A DNA stretch of 64,000 nucleotides from an uncultured Pelagibacteraceae bacterium (GCA_902626575.1 CACOFY010000001.1:310001-374000), one strand, 5' to 3'; shown: positions 49,275 through 60,346, numbered from the stretch's first letter. A program made the numbers and translations. The notes: generated by a model from the sequence alone, not told the origin.

Positions 49275-49829
49275 TTTAATAAAAAATATCCTAGAGATCC
49301 CGTATATTTTTTCTAACAAAATTTCATGTTTAATATCAATAATATCTTTTTGTTTTTTATTCCTATGCAATATAATAAGTCCATCTTTTTTTAAAATATT
49401 TGACTCACTAATTAAGGATAAAAGCAAATTTATTTTTTGTTCTTTGTATGGAGGATCTAAAAAAATCAAATTGAAAGTAATATCAAATTCTTTTTTACCT
49501 AGTTTGTTGAATATATTTTCTGTTTTTATTTCAATATTTTTTATTTCATTAAGTGAATTAATGTTTTTTTTTAAAATTGCTAAAACTGGTTTATAATTTT
49601 CACAAAATACTACTTTCCTTGCTCCTCTAGAAATGCATTCTAATCCAAAAGATCCTGTTCCAGAAAAAAGATCTAAAACATATGCATCGTTTAGATCTAT
49701 TTTAATATTATTGGAATGGGTTAGTAAGTTAAATATCGACTCTTTGACAATGTCCCTTAAAGGTCGTGTAGAAATATCAATTGGTTGATGTAATTTTTTT
49801 CCTTTGTATTTTCCAGATATTATTCTCAT
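49269..49829 (-). CDS. rsmD: 16S rRNA (guanine(966)-N(2))-methyltransferase RsmD
   Basis: MRIISGKYKGKKLHQP, TRPLRDIVKESIFNLL, LDLFSGTGSFGLECISRGA, FLDPPY. Confidence 0.95.
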   Translation of the reverse strand: MRIISGKYKGKKLHQPIDISTRPLRDIVKESIFNLLTHSNNIKIDLNDAYVLDLFSGTGSFGLECISRGARKVVFCENYKPVLAILKKNINSLNEIKNIEIKTENIFNKLGKKEFDITFNLIFLDPPYKEQKINLLLSLISESNILKKDGLIILHRNKKQKDIIDIKHEILLEKIYGISRIFFIKL

Positions 49830-51091
49830 TTATTAATTACGTTGTACCCAATATCTTTTCTATAAAAACCATTTACCCAATTAATCTTATCAAGAATTTC
49901 TAAAGCTTTTTTTCTGCTATTTTCAAATGTGTTTGAAGTAACAACTATATTTAATACTCTTCCACCGTAAGAATATAAATCTTTATCAATATATTTGGTT
50001 CCTGCATGAATTAAGTATTGGCCATCTTGAAGATTTAAATTATCTGTATTTTTTATAATTACTTTTTTTTTGTATTCTCCTGGATAACCATCTGAACATA
50101 AGACGATACACAAACTTTTTTTGTATAACCATTCAATTTTTTGCGAACTTAAACTTTGATTACAGCAGGACAAAATAATTTCTCCTAAGTCTGATTTAAG
50201 TAAGGGTAAAATAGTTTGACACTCTGGATCTCCCATTCTTACATTAAACTCTATTAAATAAGGTTCATTGTTTGAGATCATCAACCCGACATATAAAAAA
50301 CCTACATACTCTGTATTAAGTTTTTTTAAACCCGCTAAAGTTGGTTCGATAATTTTTTTATTTATTTTAGCTTCTAAATTTTTGTTGTTTAGCCTTGATG
50401 GAGAATAAGATCCCATCCCACCAGTATTCGGTCCCGTATCTCCTTCCCCGACTCTTTTGTGATCTTGGGCAGTTTGAAATGATTTATATTCTTTACCATC
50501 AGATATAATAAAATAACTCATTTCCTCACCATTTAAAAATTCTTCTACTAAAACACAACTAGCTTTACCAAACTTTCCATCAAATATTTCACTCACTGCA
50601 TCTTTAGCCTCGTCATTTGATTTACAAATATAAACACCTTTTCCAGAAGCAAGACCATCCGCTTTAATAACTATTGGATATGTTGAGTTATCCAAATATT
50701 TAATAGCCTCATCTTTGTTTTTAAATATTTCAAATTTGGAAGTTGGGATATTATATTTTTTACAAAGTTTTTTTGTGAAAATTTTTGATCCCTCGAGCTG
50801 AGATGCAGTCTTGTTTGGTCCAAATATTTTAATATTTGTATTTTTAAAAAAATCCACAATTCCATTTACTAGCTGTTTTTCTGGACCAACTATTAATAGG
50901 GTTATATTTTTCTCTAAAGCTTTTTTTTTTATTTCCTTAAAATTATCAATGTCGATTTCTATATTTTTAGCTATTAAACTTGTTCCAGCATTTCCTGGAA
51001 AACAGTATATATTTTTAACTAAACTTGAGTCTTTAATTTTAAGACATAAAGCATGTTCACGACCACCACTTCCAATAATTCCAACATTCAT
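49826..51091 (-). CDS. purD: Phosphoribosylamine-glycine ligase
   Basis: MNVGIIGSGGREHAL, GPEKQLVNGI, VIKADGLASGKGV, DHKRVGEGDTGPNTGGMGSYSP. Confidence 0.97.
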   Translation of the reverse strand: MNVGIIGSGGREHALCLKIKDSSLVKNIYCFPGNAGTSLIAKNIEIDIDNFKEIKKKALEKNITLLIVGPEKQLVNGIVDFFKNTNIKIFGPNKTASQLEGSKIFTKKLCKKYNIPTSKFEIFKNKDEAIKYLDNSTYPIVIKADGLASGKGVYICKSNDEAKDAVSEIFDGKFGKASCVLVEEFLNGEEMSYFIISDGKEYKSFQTAQDHKRVGEGDTGPNTGGMGSYSPSRLNNKNLEAKINKKIIEPTLAGLKKLNTEYVGFLYVGLMISNNEPYLIEFNVRMGDPECQTILPLLKSDLGEIILSCCNQSLSSQKIEWLYKKSLCIVLCSDGYPGEYKKKVIIKNTDNLNLQDGQYLIHAGTKYIDKDLYSYGGRVLNIVVTSNTFENSRKKALEILDKINWVNGFYRKDIGYNVINK

Positions 51092-51115
51092 ATATATAAT
51101 TTATATAACTAAAAC

Positions 51116-51304
51116 ATGAAAAATAAATTAGCTAAATTAAGATATTTACCAAATAATTTTGAAATTATTGAGCCTGGCGATCATGTGATTTGTGCAATTT
51201 CAAATAAAAAAATACCTTTAGAAAATCTTAATTATTGGAACGTTAAAGATCAGGAAGCCTATTATTCTTACAAAGAAGTTTCAAAAAAAAAAGAGAATCA
51301 ATAA
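51116..51304 (+). CDS. DUF2093-like small protein
   Basis: AKLRYLPNNFEIIEPGDHVICAISNKKIPLENLNYWNVKDQEAY. Confidence 0.8.
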   Translation: MKNKLAKLRYLPNNFEIIEPGDHVICAISNKKIPLENLNYWNVKDQEAYYSYKEVSKKKENQ

Positions 51305-51308
51305 TTCA

Positions 51309-52172
51309 TTAAAGTTTCCACCTGTTGTGGGTTAAAATCCACTGTTCAGGTTTTTTTAAAATCATTTTTTCAAGCAAGTAATTAAGTTGTTGAGTAATAT
51401 ACTCTAAGCTTTCATCTTTGGAGAAATAAATTGGTTTATTTATTACCATTTCAAATTTATATTTATTAACTCTCTCTATATATATAGAAATAATTGGACA
51501 ACTAAATTTTTTAACTAGTTGAGCTGGAATTGTTGTTGTAAATGCCTTTTGTTTAAAAAAATTTGATTTTATACCTTCCGTCACTCTTTGATCTATCATC
51601 AAAGCTATAGATGTATTTTTTTTAAATAAATTTAAAATTTCTCTTATCCCTGATAATCCTTTTTTGATTTGTTTACTGCATATAAAATTTTTTCTTATGT
51701 TTTCCATTGTACTATTTAAAAAAAAATTATTTAACGGCCTATAAATCGCACCAAGTTGTATTCCATTTTTTTCAATTTGCATTGCCATTAACTCAAAATT
51801 ATTAAAATGCCCAGATACGAAAACAGCAGGAATATTTTTATTTTTTATCTCGTTTAAATATTCTAATCCCTCAATATTTATATAATCTTTTAAATTTCCA
51901 TTTCTGAAATCTTTCATGAAAACGTATTCTGACAATATACGTCCATAGTTTCCCCACATCTTTTGAACAATTTCATCTACTCTTTCATTTTTAATATTTG
52001 GTAACATTAGATTAATATTTTTTTCAATAATTTTTTTTGATTTAAACTTTGGACCAACTTTTTTGCCAATTAACTCTCCAAGATTAGAAGCTTTTTTATA
52101 ACCAATAATTTTACAAATAAAAAAGAATAATTTTATTAAAATATATTGTAGTAAATAATTAATAATTTTCAT
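51309..52172 (-). CDS. Lipid A biosynthesis lauroyl acyltransferase (LpxL/HtrB family)
   Basis: FVSGHFNNFELM, IYRPLNN, MIDQRVTEGI; next to lpxK/waaA. Confidence 0.9.
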   Translation of the reverse strand: MKIINYLLQYILIKLFFFICKIIGYKKASNLGELIGKKVGPKFKSKKIIEKNINLMLPNIKNERVDEIVQKMWGNYGRILSEYVFMKDFRNGNLKDYINIEGLEYLNEIKNKNIPAVFVSGHFNNFELMAMQIEKNGIQLGAIYRPLNNFFLNSTMENIRKNFICSKQIKKGLSGIREILNLFKKNTSIALMIDQRVTEGIKSNFFKQKAFTTTIPAQLVKKFSCPIISIYIERVNKYKFEMVINKPIYFSKDESLEYITQQLNYLLEKMILKKPEQWILTHNRWKL

Positions 52173-53107
52173 TGCTTTTCAATTAAAAATTTTTTGAATT
52201 TTTTTTCATTTAATATTTTAATATCAAGTTTTAAAATATTTATTTCGTTTAAAAACTTTTCATTTATTTTTAAATAATCTTTCTCAGTCGTAATTATTTT
52301 AAGATTATTTGACTTTGAATAATTAATAATACTTTCTATATCTTTATCTGAATAAATATAATGATCTGGAAATATAAATTCCTTTAAAATGTTGAAATTA
52401 TTTTCTTTTAAAAGTCTCAAAAAATTTTTTGGATTACCAATTGCAGAAAAAATAACATAATTTAACTTTCTGTCGAAATCATTAAGGTTTGATATTTCAT
52501 AATTTGTCTCAAATATTTGTAAATTATTATTTATTCTTTGTAATTCTGCAATTAAATTTACATTTAATTTTGGATTACCATTGATTACTACTGCATCATA
52601 TTCTTTAATTGAATCAATTTTTTCCCTTAAAGGACCTGCTGGAATAATTAAACCGTTACCTATCCACTGCAAGTTATTGAAACAAACAATTTTTAAATTA
52701 TAATCTAACGATTTGTCTTGTAATCCATCATCAAATATAGCGTATTTAAATTTTTTTAAATTAGCCTCTTTTATTGCATCTAATCTTTTTTCTTTACAGA
52801 TTAGTTTTGAATACTTTTTAATAAGTAGCTGTTCATCAAGTTGATTTTTATAAAACTTTTTAATAATAACTGAGTTTAAATTTTCGGCATTTAAAAGATT
52901 ATTGGACTTTATTGCTAAGGGTGTTTTCCCTGTGCCACCGACATAAATATTTCCAATACAAATCGAGAAAATATTTGGGTATTTTTTTCTTTTTTTAAAT
53001 TTTCTAAGAAAATTATTGAGCAATATTGGTAGAGTTAGAGGAATTAGTAGAAGTGCAACTAAATTTGGTTTTTTAATGTCCCAAAATTTTGGTTTATTAA
53101 ATTTCAT
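52169..53107 (-). CDS. lpxK: Tetraacyldisaccharide 4'-kinase
   Basis: ICIGNIYVGGTGKTPLAI, FDDGLQDKSLDYNLKIVCFN, GNGLIIPAGPLREK. Confidence 0.95.
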   Translation of the reverse strand: MKFNKPKFWDIKKPNLVALLLIPLTLPILLNNFLRKFKKRKKYPNIFSICIGNIYVGGTGKTPLAIKSNNLLNAENLNSVIIKKFYKNQLDEQLLIKKYSKLICKEKRLDAIKEANLKKFKYAIFDDGLQDKSLDYNLKIVCFNNLQWIGNGLIIPAGPLREKIDSIKEYDAVVINGNPKLNVNLIAELQRINNNLQIFETNYEISNLNDFDRKLNYVIFSAIGNPKNFLRLLKENNFNILKEFIFPDHYIYSDKDIESIINYSKSNNLKIITTEKDYLKINEKFLNEINILKLDIKILNEKKFKKFLIEKQ

Positions 53108-54354
53108 TTAATAATTTTTCTTATCTCTTCCGAGGTACTTTTAAGTATCTTTATACCAATATCCTCAATTTTTCTAACAATCAAATTAGAAGTCTTTTTA
53201 ATTTTGAGGAATTTTTTAACTTCACTTATTAAATTTTTTTTAAATCTTATTTTTTTTGCAATATTATTTTTATTTAAAAGTTTATATATGTCCTTAAAAT
53301 TTTCTATATTTGGTCCGTGTATTATTTTGCAACCATATCTTGTTGCTTCTAAAGGATTTTGGCCACCATGTTTAATAATTGATCCTCCCATAAAAACAAT
53401 ATTGCTAAGATTATAAAAAGTCTCTGTTTCACCATATGTATCAACTAAATAAATTTCGGTATCCGATGGAATCATTTTGCCCGAACTGTGACAAAAGAAT
53501 TTAAGATTTTTTGATTTAGCAATATCAATAATTTCATTTCTTCTATCAACGTGTCTAGGTATAATTATGCTTACTAGATTTTTGTATTTTTTTCTTAGAT
53601 TACAATGTGCATCAATACAAAATTCTTCCTCTCCTCTATGTGTACTTGAGGCACACCAGTGAGTCTTCCTATCAAAAAAATTTTTTAATTGAGGTGGAAT
53701 TTTATCATTCCTAATTTTTTTTTGAGAAAATTTAAGATTTCCGATTAATTTTATATTATTCACACCAAAAAACTTTAAGTAATTGAAAGTTTCCTCATTG
53801 CATGGATAAGTGAATGAGAGGTATTGAAAAACTCTTTGCGCAAAATTTTTAATTAAACACCATCTCTTAAAAGATTTTTTTGTAATTCTTGCATTTAGTA
53901 AAATTATAGGAATTTTTTTTTTATTTAAGTTAATAATGGTATTTGGCCAAATCTCAGAGTCTATAAAAATTGCACTAAATGGTTTCCAATAATTTAAAAA
54001 TTTGATCGAAATTATATTAGCATCAATTGGGAAAAATTGATGAATAGTTTTTTTAAATTTAAATTTATCAAAAACCCTTGCTGAGCTTATAGTTGAACTT
54101 GTTATTAATATTTGATTAACGCTTTTATCTTTTTCAAGAATTTCAATTAGTGGGATTATACTCAATAGTTCACCTACGCTTGCTCCATGAAACCATATTA
54201 GTTTTTCACCAATTTTTTTTTTCGAAAAAAAACCAAGTTTTTCTTTAAATCTTTTAAAATCCTCTTTTCCTTTAAATAATCTAAATAAAATTATAATTGG
54301 TGAAATAAGAAGTATTGTGTTAATTAAAATTCTATAGAGAAGTAATATCATCAA
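53104..54354 (-). CDS. waaA: 3-deoxy-D-manno-octulosonic acid transferase
   Basis: WFHGASVGELLSIIPLI, DSEIWPNTI, GGSIIKHGGQNPLEATRYGC. Confidence 0.95.
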   Translation of the reverse strand: MMILLLYRILINTILLISPIIILFRLFKGKEDFKRFKEKLGFFSKKKIGEKLIWFHGASVGELLSIIPLIEILEKDKSVNQILITSSTISSARVFDKFKFKKTIHQFFPIDANIISIKFLNYWKPFSAIFIDSEIWPNTIINLNKKKIPIILLNARITKKSFKRWCLIKNFAQRVFQYLSFTYPCNEETFNYLKFFGVNNIKLIGNLKFSQKKIRNDKIPPQLKNFFDRKTHWCASSTHRGEEEFCIDAHCNLRKKYKNLVSIIIPRHVDRRNEIIDIAKSKNLKFFCHSSGKMIPSDTEIYLVDTYGETETFYNLSNIVFMGGSIIKHGGQNPLEATRYGCKIIHGPNIENFKDIYKLLNKNNIAKKIRFKKNLISEVKKFLKIKKTSNLIVRKIEDIGIKILKSTSEEIRKIIK

Positions 54355-56093
54355 TCTCTTCTAACTTGTTTGTCATAGAAGTTCTTATAAATTTTGGAGT
54401 TATCAATTAATTCTTTATGGTTACCTTGAGCTACAACTTCTCCTTTTTCAATAACATAAATTTTATGAGAGTTTAGTATTGTTGAAAGTCTATGCGCTAT
54501 AACAATTGTTGTTTTATTTTTAGTCAATAGGCTCATTGCTTCTTGTATTTTACTCTCTATTTCTGCATCTAATGAAGATGTTGCTTCATCTAATAATATT
54601 ATTGGTGCCTTCTTAAGCATAGCCCTCGCTATTGAAATTCTTTGTTTTTCTCCACCCGATAGTCTAAGCCCATTTTCACCAATAATGGTTTCATATTTAT
54701 TAGGTAAATCTTTAATAAAATTATGTGAGAACGATTTTTCTGCAACTTCCATTATTTCTTTATCACTAGCTTGAGAATTAGCATAAAGAATATTATTTTT
54801 AATTGTATCATCAAATAAAGTCGTATCTTGAGTAACTATAGATATATTTTTTCTCAGATCATCAAGTTTAACATTGTAAATTGACTGACCATCAATTTTT
54901 ATATCCCCAGAGAAAGTATCGTAAAATCTAGGAATTAAATTCAAAATCGAGGACTTTCCAGCACCACTGTGACCAACAAGAGCAGTCATTTTATTACCTG
55001 TAAATTTCAAATTTACTTTTTTTAGGATTAGGTTTTGATTGTCGTTATACCTAAAATCACAATTTTCGAATTCTATATCGCAATTTTTTATATTTAAATT
55101 ATTCCTAGAATTGTTGTCATTTATTTTATTTTCTATATCAATTATTGGTAAAATTCTTTTAGCAGCAGATAAACCCTGGTTTATACCAACGTTTAAAGTT
55201 GCCAGTGACCTTACTGGTTGGTAAGCAAGCATCATAGCAGCTAGGAATGAAAAAAAATTATTTATATCTATTTCACCACTAATAATAAGTTTTCCTGTTA
55301 CAAATATAAGTAAGGCTATCATTACACCTGTCAAAGGTTCCATTATCACTGTTGCTCTAGTAAAAACTATAGCAATTTTCTTTGCTTTCTCTTTAACATC
55401 ATTAAGAAATTTACTTGATCTTTGTGTCTCGAAAGCCTCTTTTTGGAAAATTTTAATTAATTTGTGATTCTTAAACAATTCCATTAAATATTTTGATGCC
55501 TCACCAGTTTTTTCCTGAGCTTCGGTTGTTACTTTACCAATTCTTTTTCCTAGGGTTTTAGCTGCTAATGTTGCGATAGGTATCATTAATATTGCAATAA
55601 GTGATAGTTTCCAATTTTGATAAAACATCACACATAATAAACCAACAAGTGTTAAGCTATCTTTAAAAGCATTTAAAATTGTTGTGCTAACTAAATTTAC
55701 GATATGAGAAGTATCACCAAGCACATGATTTAAATATTTACCGCTGTGTTTATCTTGTATCAAATTTGTATCAGCTCTAATTAATGATTTTAACATATCA
55801 TCCTGCATATCCTTTTTAATATCATTACCAACAGAGATCATAAGCACTCTAGCTCCATATAATGATAAGCCTTTTGCAAAAAATGCTAAAATTATAAATA
55901 ATGGAATTATCAAAATTAAATTTTCATCTTTTTCTACAAAAATTTTTTTAATTGCTGGATCTAGAAGATATGCAATTGCTGAGGTTGATCCAGCTACAAT
56001 CAATGAGAAAATTCCAGAAAGAATAATTTTTCCAATATAATTTTTTGAGTAATCTAAGTATAAACGTTTTAAAATTTGAAAATTACTTGTCAT
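54351..56093 (-). CDS. msbA: MsbA-like ABC transporter (permease/ATPase fusion)
   Basis: ABC TM domain; ALVGHSGAGKSSIL, LSGGEKQRISIARAML, ILLDEATSSLD. Confidence 0.92.
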   Translation of the reverse strand: MTSNFQILKRLYLDYSKNYIGKIILSGIFSLIVAGSTSAIAYLLDPAIKKIFVEKDENLILIIPLFIILAFFAKGLSLYGARVLMISVGNDIKKDMQDDMLKSLIRADTNLIQDKHSGKYLNHVLGDTSHIVNLVSTTILNAFKDSLTLVGLLCVMFYQNWKLSLIAILMIPIATLAAKTLGKRIGKVTTEAQEKTGEASKYLMELFKNHKLIKIFQKEAFETQRSSKFLNDVKEKAKKIAIVFTRATVIMEPLTGVMIALLIFVTGKLIISGEIDINNFFSFLAAMMLAYQPVRSLATLNVGINQGLSAAKRILPIIDIENKINDNNSRNNLNIKNCDIEFENCDFRYNDNQNLILKKVNLKFTGNKMTALVGHSGAGKSSILNLIPRFYDTFSGDIKIDGQSIYNVKLDDLRKNISIVTQDTTLFDDTIKNNILYANSQASDKEIMEVAEKSFSHNFIKDLPNKYETIIGENGLRLSGGEKQRISIARAMLKKAPIILLDEATSSLDAEIESKIQEAMSLLTKNKTTIVIAHRLSTILNSHKIYVIEKGEVVAQGNHKELIDNSKIYKNFYDKQVRRD

Positions 56094-56959
56094 AAAATAA
56101 TTTTCCCAATTAAAATATTTATAAAAACTAAAAATCCAATAAGATTATTCGACTTAAATTTACTTAAGCAATTAAATTGATCATTAATATTTAAAAATTT
56201 AATTTGATAAATAAACAAATGAAAAGAGATCATAACAATTCCAAAAAAATATATTGAACTAAACGTCATTTTGTAACCTATATAAAGTAAGCATAAAATA
56301 AAAATCAAAAAGCATCCCGAGATAAATACTTTAGGATTTTTTTTAAATTTAATGGATGTTGATTTTACTCCTATAATTTCATCGTCTTTAATATCTTGGA
56401 ACCCATATATTGTGTCGTAACCTAATGTCCAAAATATGGCTCCTATATAAAATATTACAGGCAAAGGATCAATTTGACTATTTATGGATGTCCAGCCCAA
56501 TATAAGACCATAGTTGAAAGTAATTCCTAAAAATAGCTGTGGCCAGTAAGTAAATCTTTTCATTAATGGATAGGTAAATGCTAAGGGCATTGAACCAAGT
56601 GCAAGTAAAATAGTAAATAAATTAAACTGTATTAGAACAAAAAAAGCTATTAAACATAAAATTGTTGAGTATAGAAGAGCTAATTTTACGGATATAGCCC
56701 CAGATGCTATTGGACGAGATTTAGTTCTCTCAACTTTACTATCATAATCTTTATCAAATACATCATTAATTATACATCCAGCTGATCTCATTAATACTGA
56801 CCCTAAAAAAAATAATAAAAGATATTTAATGAATATTTGAATATCTTTAGAAAAATCAAATGCTATCGTAAGACCCCATAAACATGGCCAAAACAATAAC
56901 ATGAACCCAATTGGTTTTTTTAAACGAGTTAACTCAATAAAATAATTTAATTGTTTCAT
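56090..56959 (-). CDS. ubiA: 4-hydroxybenzoate polyprenyltransferase
   Basis: RSAGCIINDVFDKDYDSKVERTKSRPIASG; GYDTIYGFQDIKDDEIIGVKSTSIKF. Confidence 0.95.
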   Translation of the reverse strand: MKQLNYFIELTRLKKPIGFMLLFWPCLWGLTIAFDFSKDIQIFIKYLLLFFLGSVLMRSAGCIINDVFDKDYDSKVERTKSRPIASGAISVKLALLYSTILCLIAFFVLIQFNLFTILLALGSMPLAFTYPLMKRFTYWPQLFLGITFNYGLILGWTSINSQIDPLPVIFYIGAIFWTLGYDTIYGFQDIKDDEIIGVKSTSIKFKKNPKVFISGCFLIFILCLLYIGYKMTFSSIYFFGIVMISFHLFIYQIKFLNINDQFNCLSKFKSNNLIGFLVFINILIGKIIL

Positions 56960-57012
56960 CAGAATTTACTTGTAAATAGCAAAGGCTAGATTCATAATCA
57001 AACTGATTCGTT

Positions 57013-57417
57013 ATGAATATTGATTATACAGTGACTGCATTAATGTTTCCCGCGATACCGTTACTTATGGGTGTTTATAGCAATAGATTTCATACTTTAA
57101 GCAAACTAATAAGAGAACTTCATGACGAACATGTTTATGAAAAACATATCCCTCCTGAATGGAAAAAACAATTTATTAACTTAAGTAAGAGAATATCTAT
57201 CCTAAGGTGGACTATCATGTTTGCAGCTTTTGGTTTTTTATTTAATATGTTAACTGTATTTGCGCTGTATTTAGATACTTTATTTGTAGCTAGAGTTATT
57301 TTTGGATCATGTTGTCTATCAATGATTATATCTATAGCGTTTTTTATTAGAGAAATTCAGATTTCAACAAGTGCCTTAAATTTGCATATGTCCGATATGG
57401 ACGTTCACATAGATTAG
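57013..57417 (+). CDS. DUF2721-like membrane protein
   Basis: MFPAIPLLMGVYSNRFHTLSKLIRELHDE plus TM helices. Confidence 0.7.
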   Translation: MNIDYTVTALMFPAIPLLMGVYSNRFHTLSKLIRELHDEHVYEKHIPPEWKKQFINLSKRISILRWTIMFAAFGFLFNMLTVFALYLDTLFVARVIFGSCCLSMIISIAFFIREIQISTSALNLHMSDMDVHID

Positions 57418-58388
57418 TTAGGTATTATTACTGCAGGACCAATTAATTTTCTTGCTTCTAAATCTTCATGAGCATTTTTAGCCTGATCAAGAGTATATTT
57501 TTTTGAAATATCTATTTTTATTTTTTTTGAAATTACTGCATCGAATACTTTTTTAGCAGAGTCTTCTAACTCTTTCCTGGTTACAGTATAGTGAGCAATT
57601 GACGGTCTAGTAAAAAATAGTCCTTTTGTATTTATGTGCTTTTTGACATCAATTGTATTTACATATCCTGAGGCGTTTCCAAACGCTACCATCATACCTC
57701 TGATTTTTAAGCATTCAATTGAACCTTCAAAAGTTTTTTGTCCTACACCATCGTATACTACATCAACTGCATTCTTTCCAAATAATTTCTCGACTTCTTC
57801 AACAAAATTTTTTTCAGCATAATTAATTACATGGTGACAACCATTTTTTTTTGCAATTTGTTCCTTTTCTTTTGATCCAACTGTACCTATTACCTCGCAA
57901 CCTATGGAGTTTGCCCATTGACATAAAATTTGTCCAACTCCACCCGCCGCAGCGTGGAATAGAACTTTGTCACCTTTTTTTGCTATATAACTTCTATGAA
58001 GCAAATATTCAGCAGTCATGCCTTTTAATACGATACATGATGCCACTTCATTTGAGATACCTTCTGGCACACTTATAAGTTTTTCCTGAGGCATAATTTG
58101 TTTTTCTGAGTAAGCACCTATAGGCATTGATGCATGACTTACTCTATCTCCAATCTTAAATAAATTTACCTCAGATCCGACTTCTTCAATAACTCCACAT
58201 GCCTCTAGGCCGATTCCACTTGGTAATGGTATTGGATATAGACCGGTACGGTGATAAACATCTATATAATTAAGACCTATTGATAAATTTTTGATCAAAA
58301 CTTCTTTAGGTCCTGGCTTACCGATTTTGACATCTTTAATTTCTAATACCTCTGGTCCACCAAATTTCTTAATTTCTATTACTTTCAT
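57414..58388 (-). CDS. qor: Quinone oxidoreductase (NADPH, MDR family)
   Basis: GLNYIDVYHRTGLYPIPLPSGIGLEACGVIEEVG, HAAAGGVGQILCQWA. Confidence 0.94.
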   Translation of the reverse strand: MKVIEIKKFGGPEVLEIKDVKIGKPGPKEVLIKNLSIGLNYIDVYHRTGLYPIPLPSGIGLEACGVIEEVGSEVNLFKIGDRVSHASMPIGAYSEKQIMPQEKLISVPEGISNEVASCIVLKGMTAEYLLHRSYIAKKGDKVLFHAAAGGVGQILCQWANSIGCEVIGTVGSKEKEQIAKKNGCHHVINYAEKNFVEEVEKLFGKNAVDVVYDGVGQKTFEGSIECLKIRGMMVAFGNASGYVNTIDVKKHINTKGLFFTRPSIAHYTVTRKELEDSAKKVFDAVISKKIKIDISKKYTLDQAKNAHEDLEARKLIGPAVIIPN

Positions 58389-58390
58389 AG

Positions 58391-59227
58391 TTATTTTACA
58401 AATGTGCCATTATGGTAATCATTTATTGCTTCTAAGATCTCTGCTTTTGTATTCATTACGAAAGGCCCTCCTCTAGCAATCTTTTCACCAATTGGCTTAC
58501 CAGAAATAAGTAAAAAATTTGATTTTATTAACGACTCTACTTTTAATTTTGACCCCTTTGAAAGCAAAATTAGTTTTGAGTCTGTAATTTTTTCATGTTT
58601 TTTCTCACCAACCTTAATTTCTCCATTTATTAAATAAATAAAAGAATTGTGTGTCGCTGGTAAATTAAAATCAAAAATTTTATCTTTATTAAGAACTACA
58701 TCAAAATATATAGGGTCTACATTGTGCTTATTAACTGGTCCTTCAGCACTATTAAATTTTCCAGCTATAACTTTTACAGTTTTTTCGTTGTCCTTATGCG
58801 TTTTCATTTTTTCAGAGTCTATATAAATATACTCAGGTTTACTCATCTTTAATTTTGCAGGCATATTTATCCAAAGCTGAAAACCATGAAGCTTACCTTC
58901 CTTCATAGCTGGCATTTCAGAATGAATTATTCCACTTCCAGTCTTCATCCACTGAACATCGCCTGCTGTCATTATACCTTTTCCACCAGCGCTATCTTTA
59001 TGTTCAAATTCGCCAGATAGCATGTAAGTGACAGTTTCGATTCCTCTGTGCGGATGGGGAGGAAAGCCACCAATGTAATCATCTTTATTTTCGGAACCAA
59101 ACTCATCTAGCATTAAGAAAGGATCAAGATAATCAGGATCTACCCCAATACTTCTTTTTAGTTTCACTCCAGCTCCATCCGAGGAGACAATTGGATTGAT
59201 TATTCTATCAACTTCAACTTGGTCCAC
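58391..59227 (-). CDS. Pirin family protein
   Basis: FGSENKDDYIGGFPPHPHRGIETVTYMLSGEFEHKDSAGGKGIMTAGDVQWMKTGSGIIHSE. Confidence 0.96.
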   Translation of the reverse strand: MDQVEVDRIINPIVSSDGAGVKLKRSIGVDPDYLDPFLMLDEFGSENKDDYIGGFPPHPHRGIETVTYMLSGEFEHKDSAGGKGIMTAGDVQWMKTGSGIIHSEMPAMKEGKLHGFQLWINMPAKLKMSKPEYIYIDSEKMKTHKDNEKTVKVIAGKFNSAEGPVNKHNVDPIYFDVVLNKDKIFDFNLPATHNSFIYLINGEIKVGEKKHEKITDSKLILLSKGSKLKVESLIKSNFLLISGKPIGEKIARGGPFVMNTKAEILEAINDYHNGTFVK

Positions 59228-59228
59228 T

Positions 59229-59639
59229 TTAAGATTTATTCCCCTTTATTAAAAAATATAATCCACCTATAAAAAGAAAAATTTGCTCACTAGTAAAAAG
59301 CTTTGTATTTATAAACCAATCTGCGTGTGCAATAGCAAATATATTAATCATCAATATAACTATCGTAAAACCAGCCAATCGTGTAATAAAATTTCCAATA
59401 GGATTTTTAATAAATCCTCCAATAATTAAAGCGACACCAACTGAAACTTCTGAGACAGCAACAAAAGACGCTAAAGCAGGAGAAAGATCAAAATATTCAA
59501 TTAGACCTTGAGGCGGCAAAGGAAATTTATTTAATCCATGTATTAAGAACGCCGTAGCTATACCAAATCTTAGAAATAAAGAAGCCAATGCCTCAAAATT
59601 CGTAAAAAAATTATTTATCTTATTTATAAAGATTTTCAT
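59229..59639 (-). CDS. DoxX family membrane protein
   Basis: FLRFGIATAFLIHGLNKF; four TM helices; next to pirin. Confidence 0.85.
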   Translation of the reverse strand: MKIFINKINNFFTNFEALASLFLRFGIATAFLIHGLNKFPLPPQGLIEYFDLSPALASFVAVSEVSVGVALIIGGFIKNPIGNFITRLAGFTIVILMINIFAIAHADWFINTKLFTSEQIFLFIGGLYFLIKGNKS

Positions 59640-59657
59640 ATTTTAGAGACTAATATT

Positions 59658-60323
59658 TTATTTAAACATTTCAAGCAATTGATTCAAATTCTTTATCTCT
59701 TTATTAGGTTTACAATCCAAATTATCGAAGACATTTTTATTCCTATTTACCCAAATAGAGGTATAGCCATAATTTCCTCCACCAGATACGTCCCATGTAT
59801 TAGCACTTAAAAATGCTATTTCTTTTTTTTTAATTTTATATTTCTTGACAGGAATATCATAAACTTTCGAGCTAGGTTTAAAAATACCAACTTCCTCTAT
59901 TGAAAAAATATCATCAAAAATATTTTCTAAATTATTACTATCTACAAGTTCATTCAGAAGTTGAGGTGTTCCATTTGACAGGATAGCTAATTTAAAACTT
60001 TTTTTCTTTAAAGAGCTCAAAACATTTGGAACTTCAATAAATGTTGATAGTTTTTTATAAAGATTTAATAGTTCACTTTTCATTATAAAATCTATCTCAA
60101 ATACTTTCATGGATTTTTCAAGACTATCTTCGGTAACTTGCCAGAAGTCTTTATGTCTTCCCATTAAACTTCTTAACCAGGTATATTCTAATTGTGTAGT
60201 TCTCCAGTAATTAGCAAAACTTTCCCACTTATTTCCAATTTTATTTTTACATTTCTCTGCTGCGGAGTTAACATCAAATAAAGTACCGTAGGCATCAAAA
60301 ATAATTGCTTTAATATTTTTCAT
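59658..60323 (-). CDS. Haloacid dehalogenase type II-like HAD hydrolase
   Basis: IIFDAYGTLFDVNSA, LAILSNGTPQLL, IFKPSSKVYD, AFLSANTWDVSGG. Confidence 0.92.
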   Translation of the reverse strand: MKNIKAIIFDAYGTLFDVNSAAEKCKNKIGNKWESFANYWRTTQLEYTWLRSLMGRHKDFWQVTEDSLEKSMKVFEIDFIMKSELLNLYKKLSTFIEVPNVLSSLKKKSFKLAILSNGTPQLLNELVDSNNLENIFDDIFSIEEVGIFKPSSKVYDIPVKKYKIKKKEIAFLSANTWDVSGGGNYGYTSIWVNRNKNVFDNLDCKPNKEIKNLNQLLEMFK

Positions 60324-60346
60324 AAATCAGATTAATATAATTATTA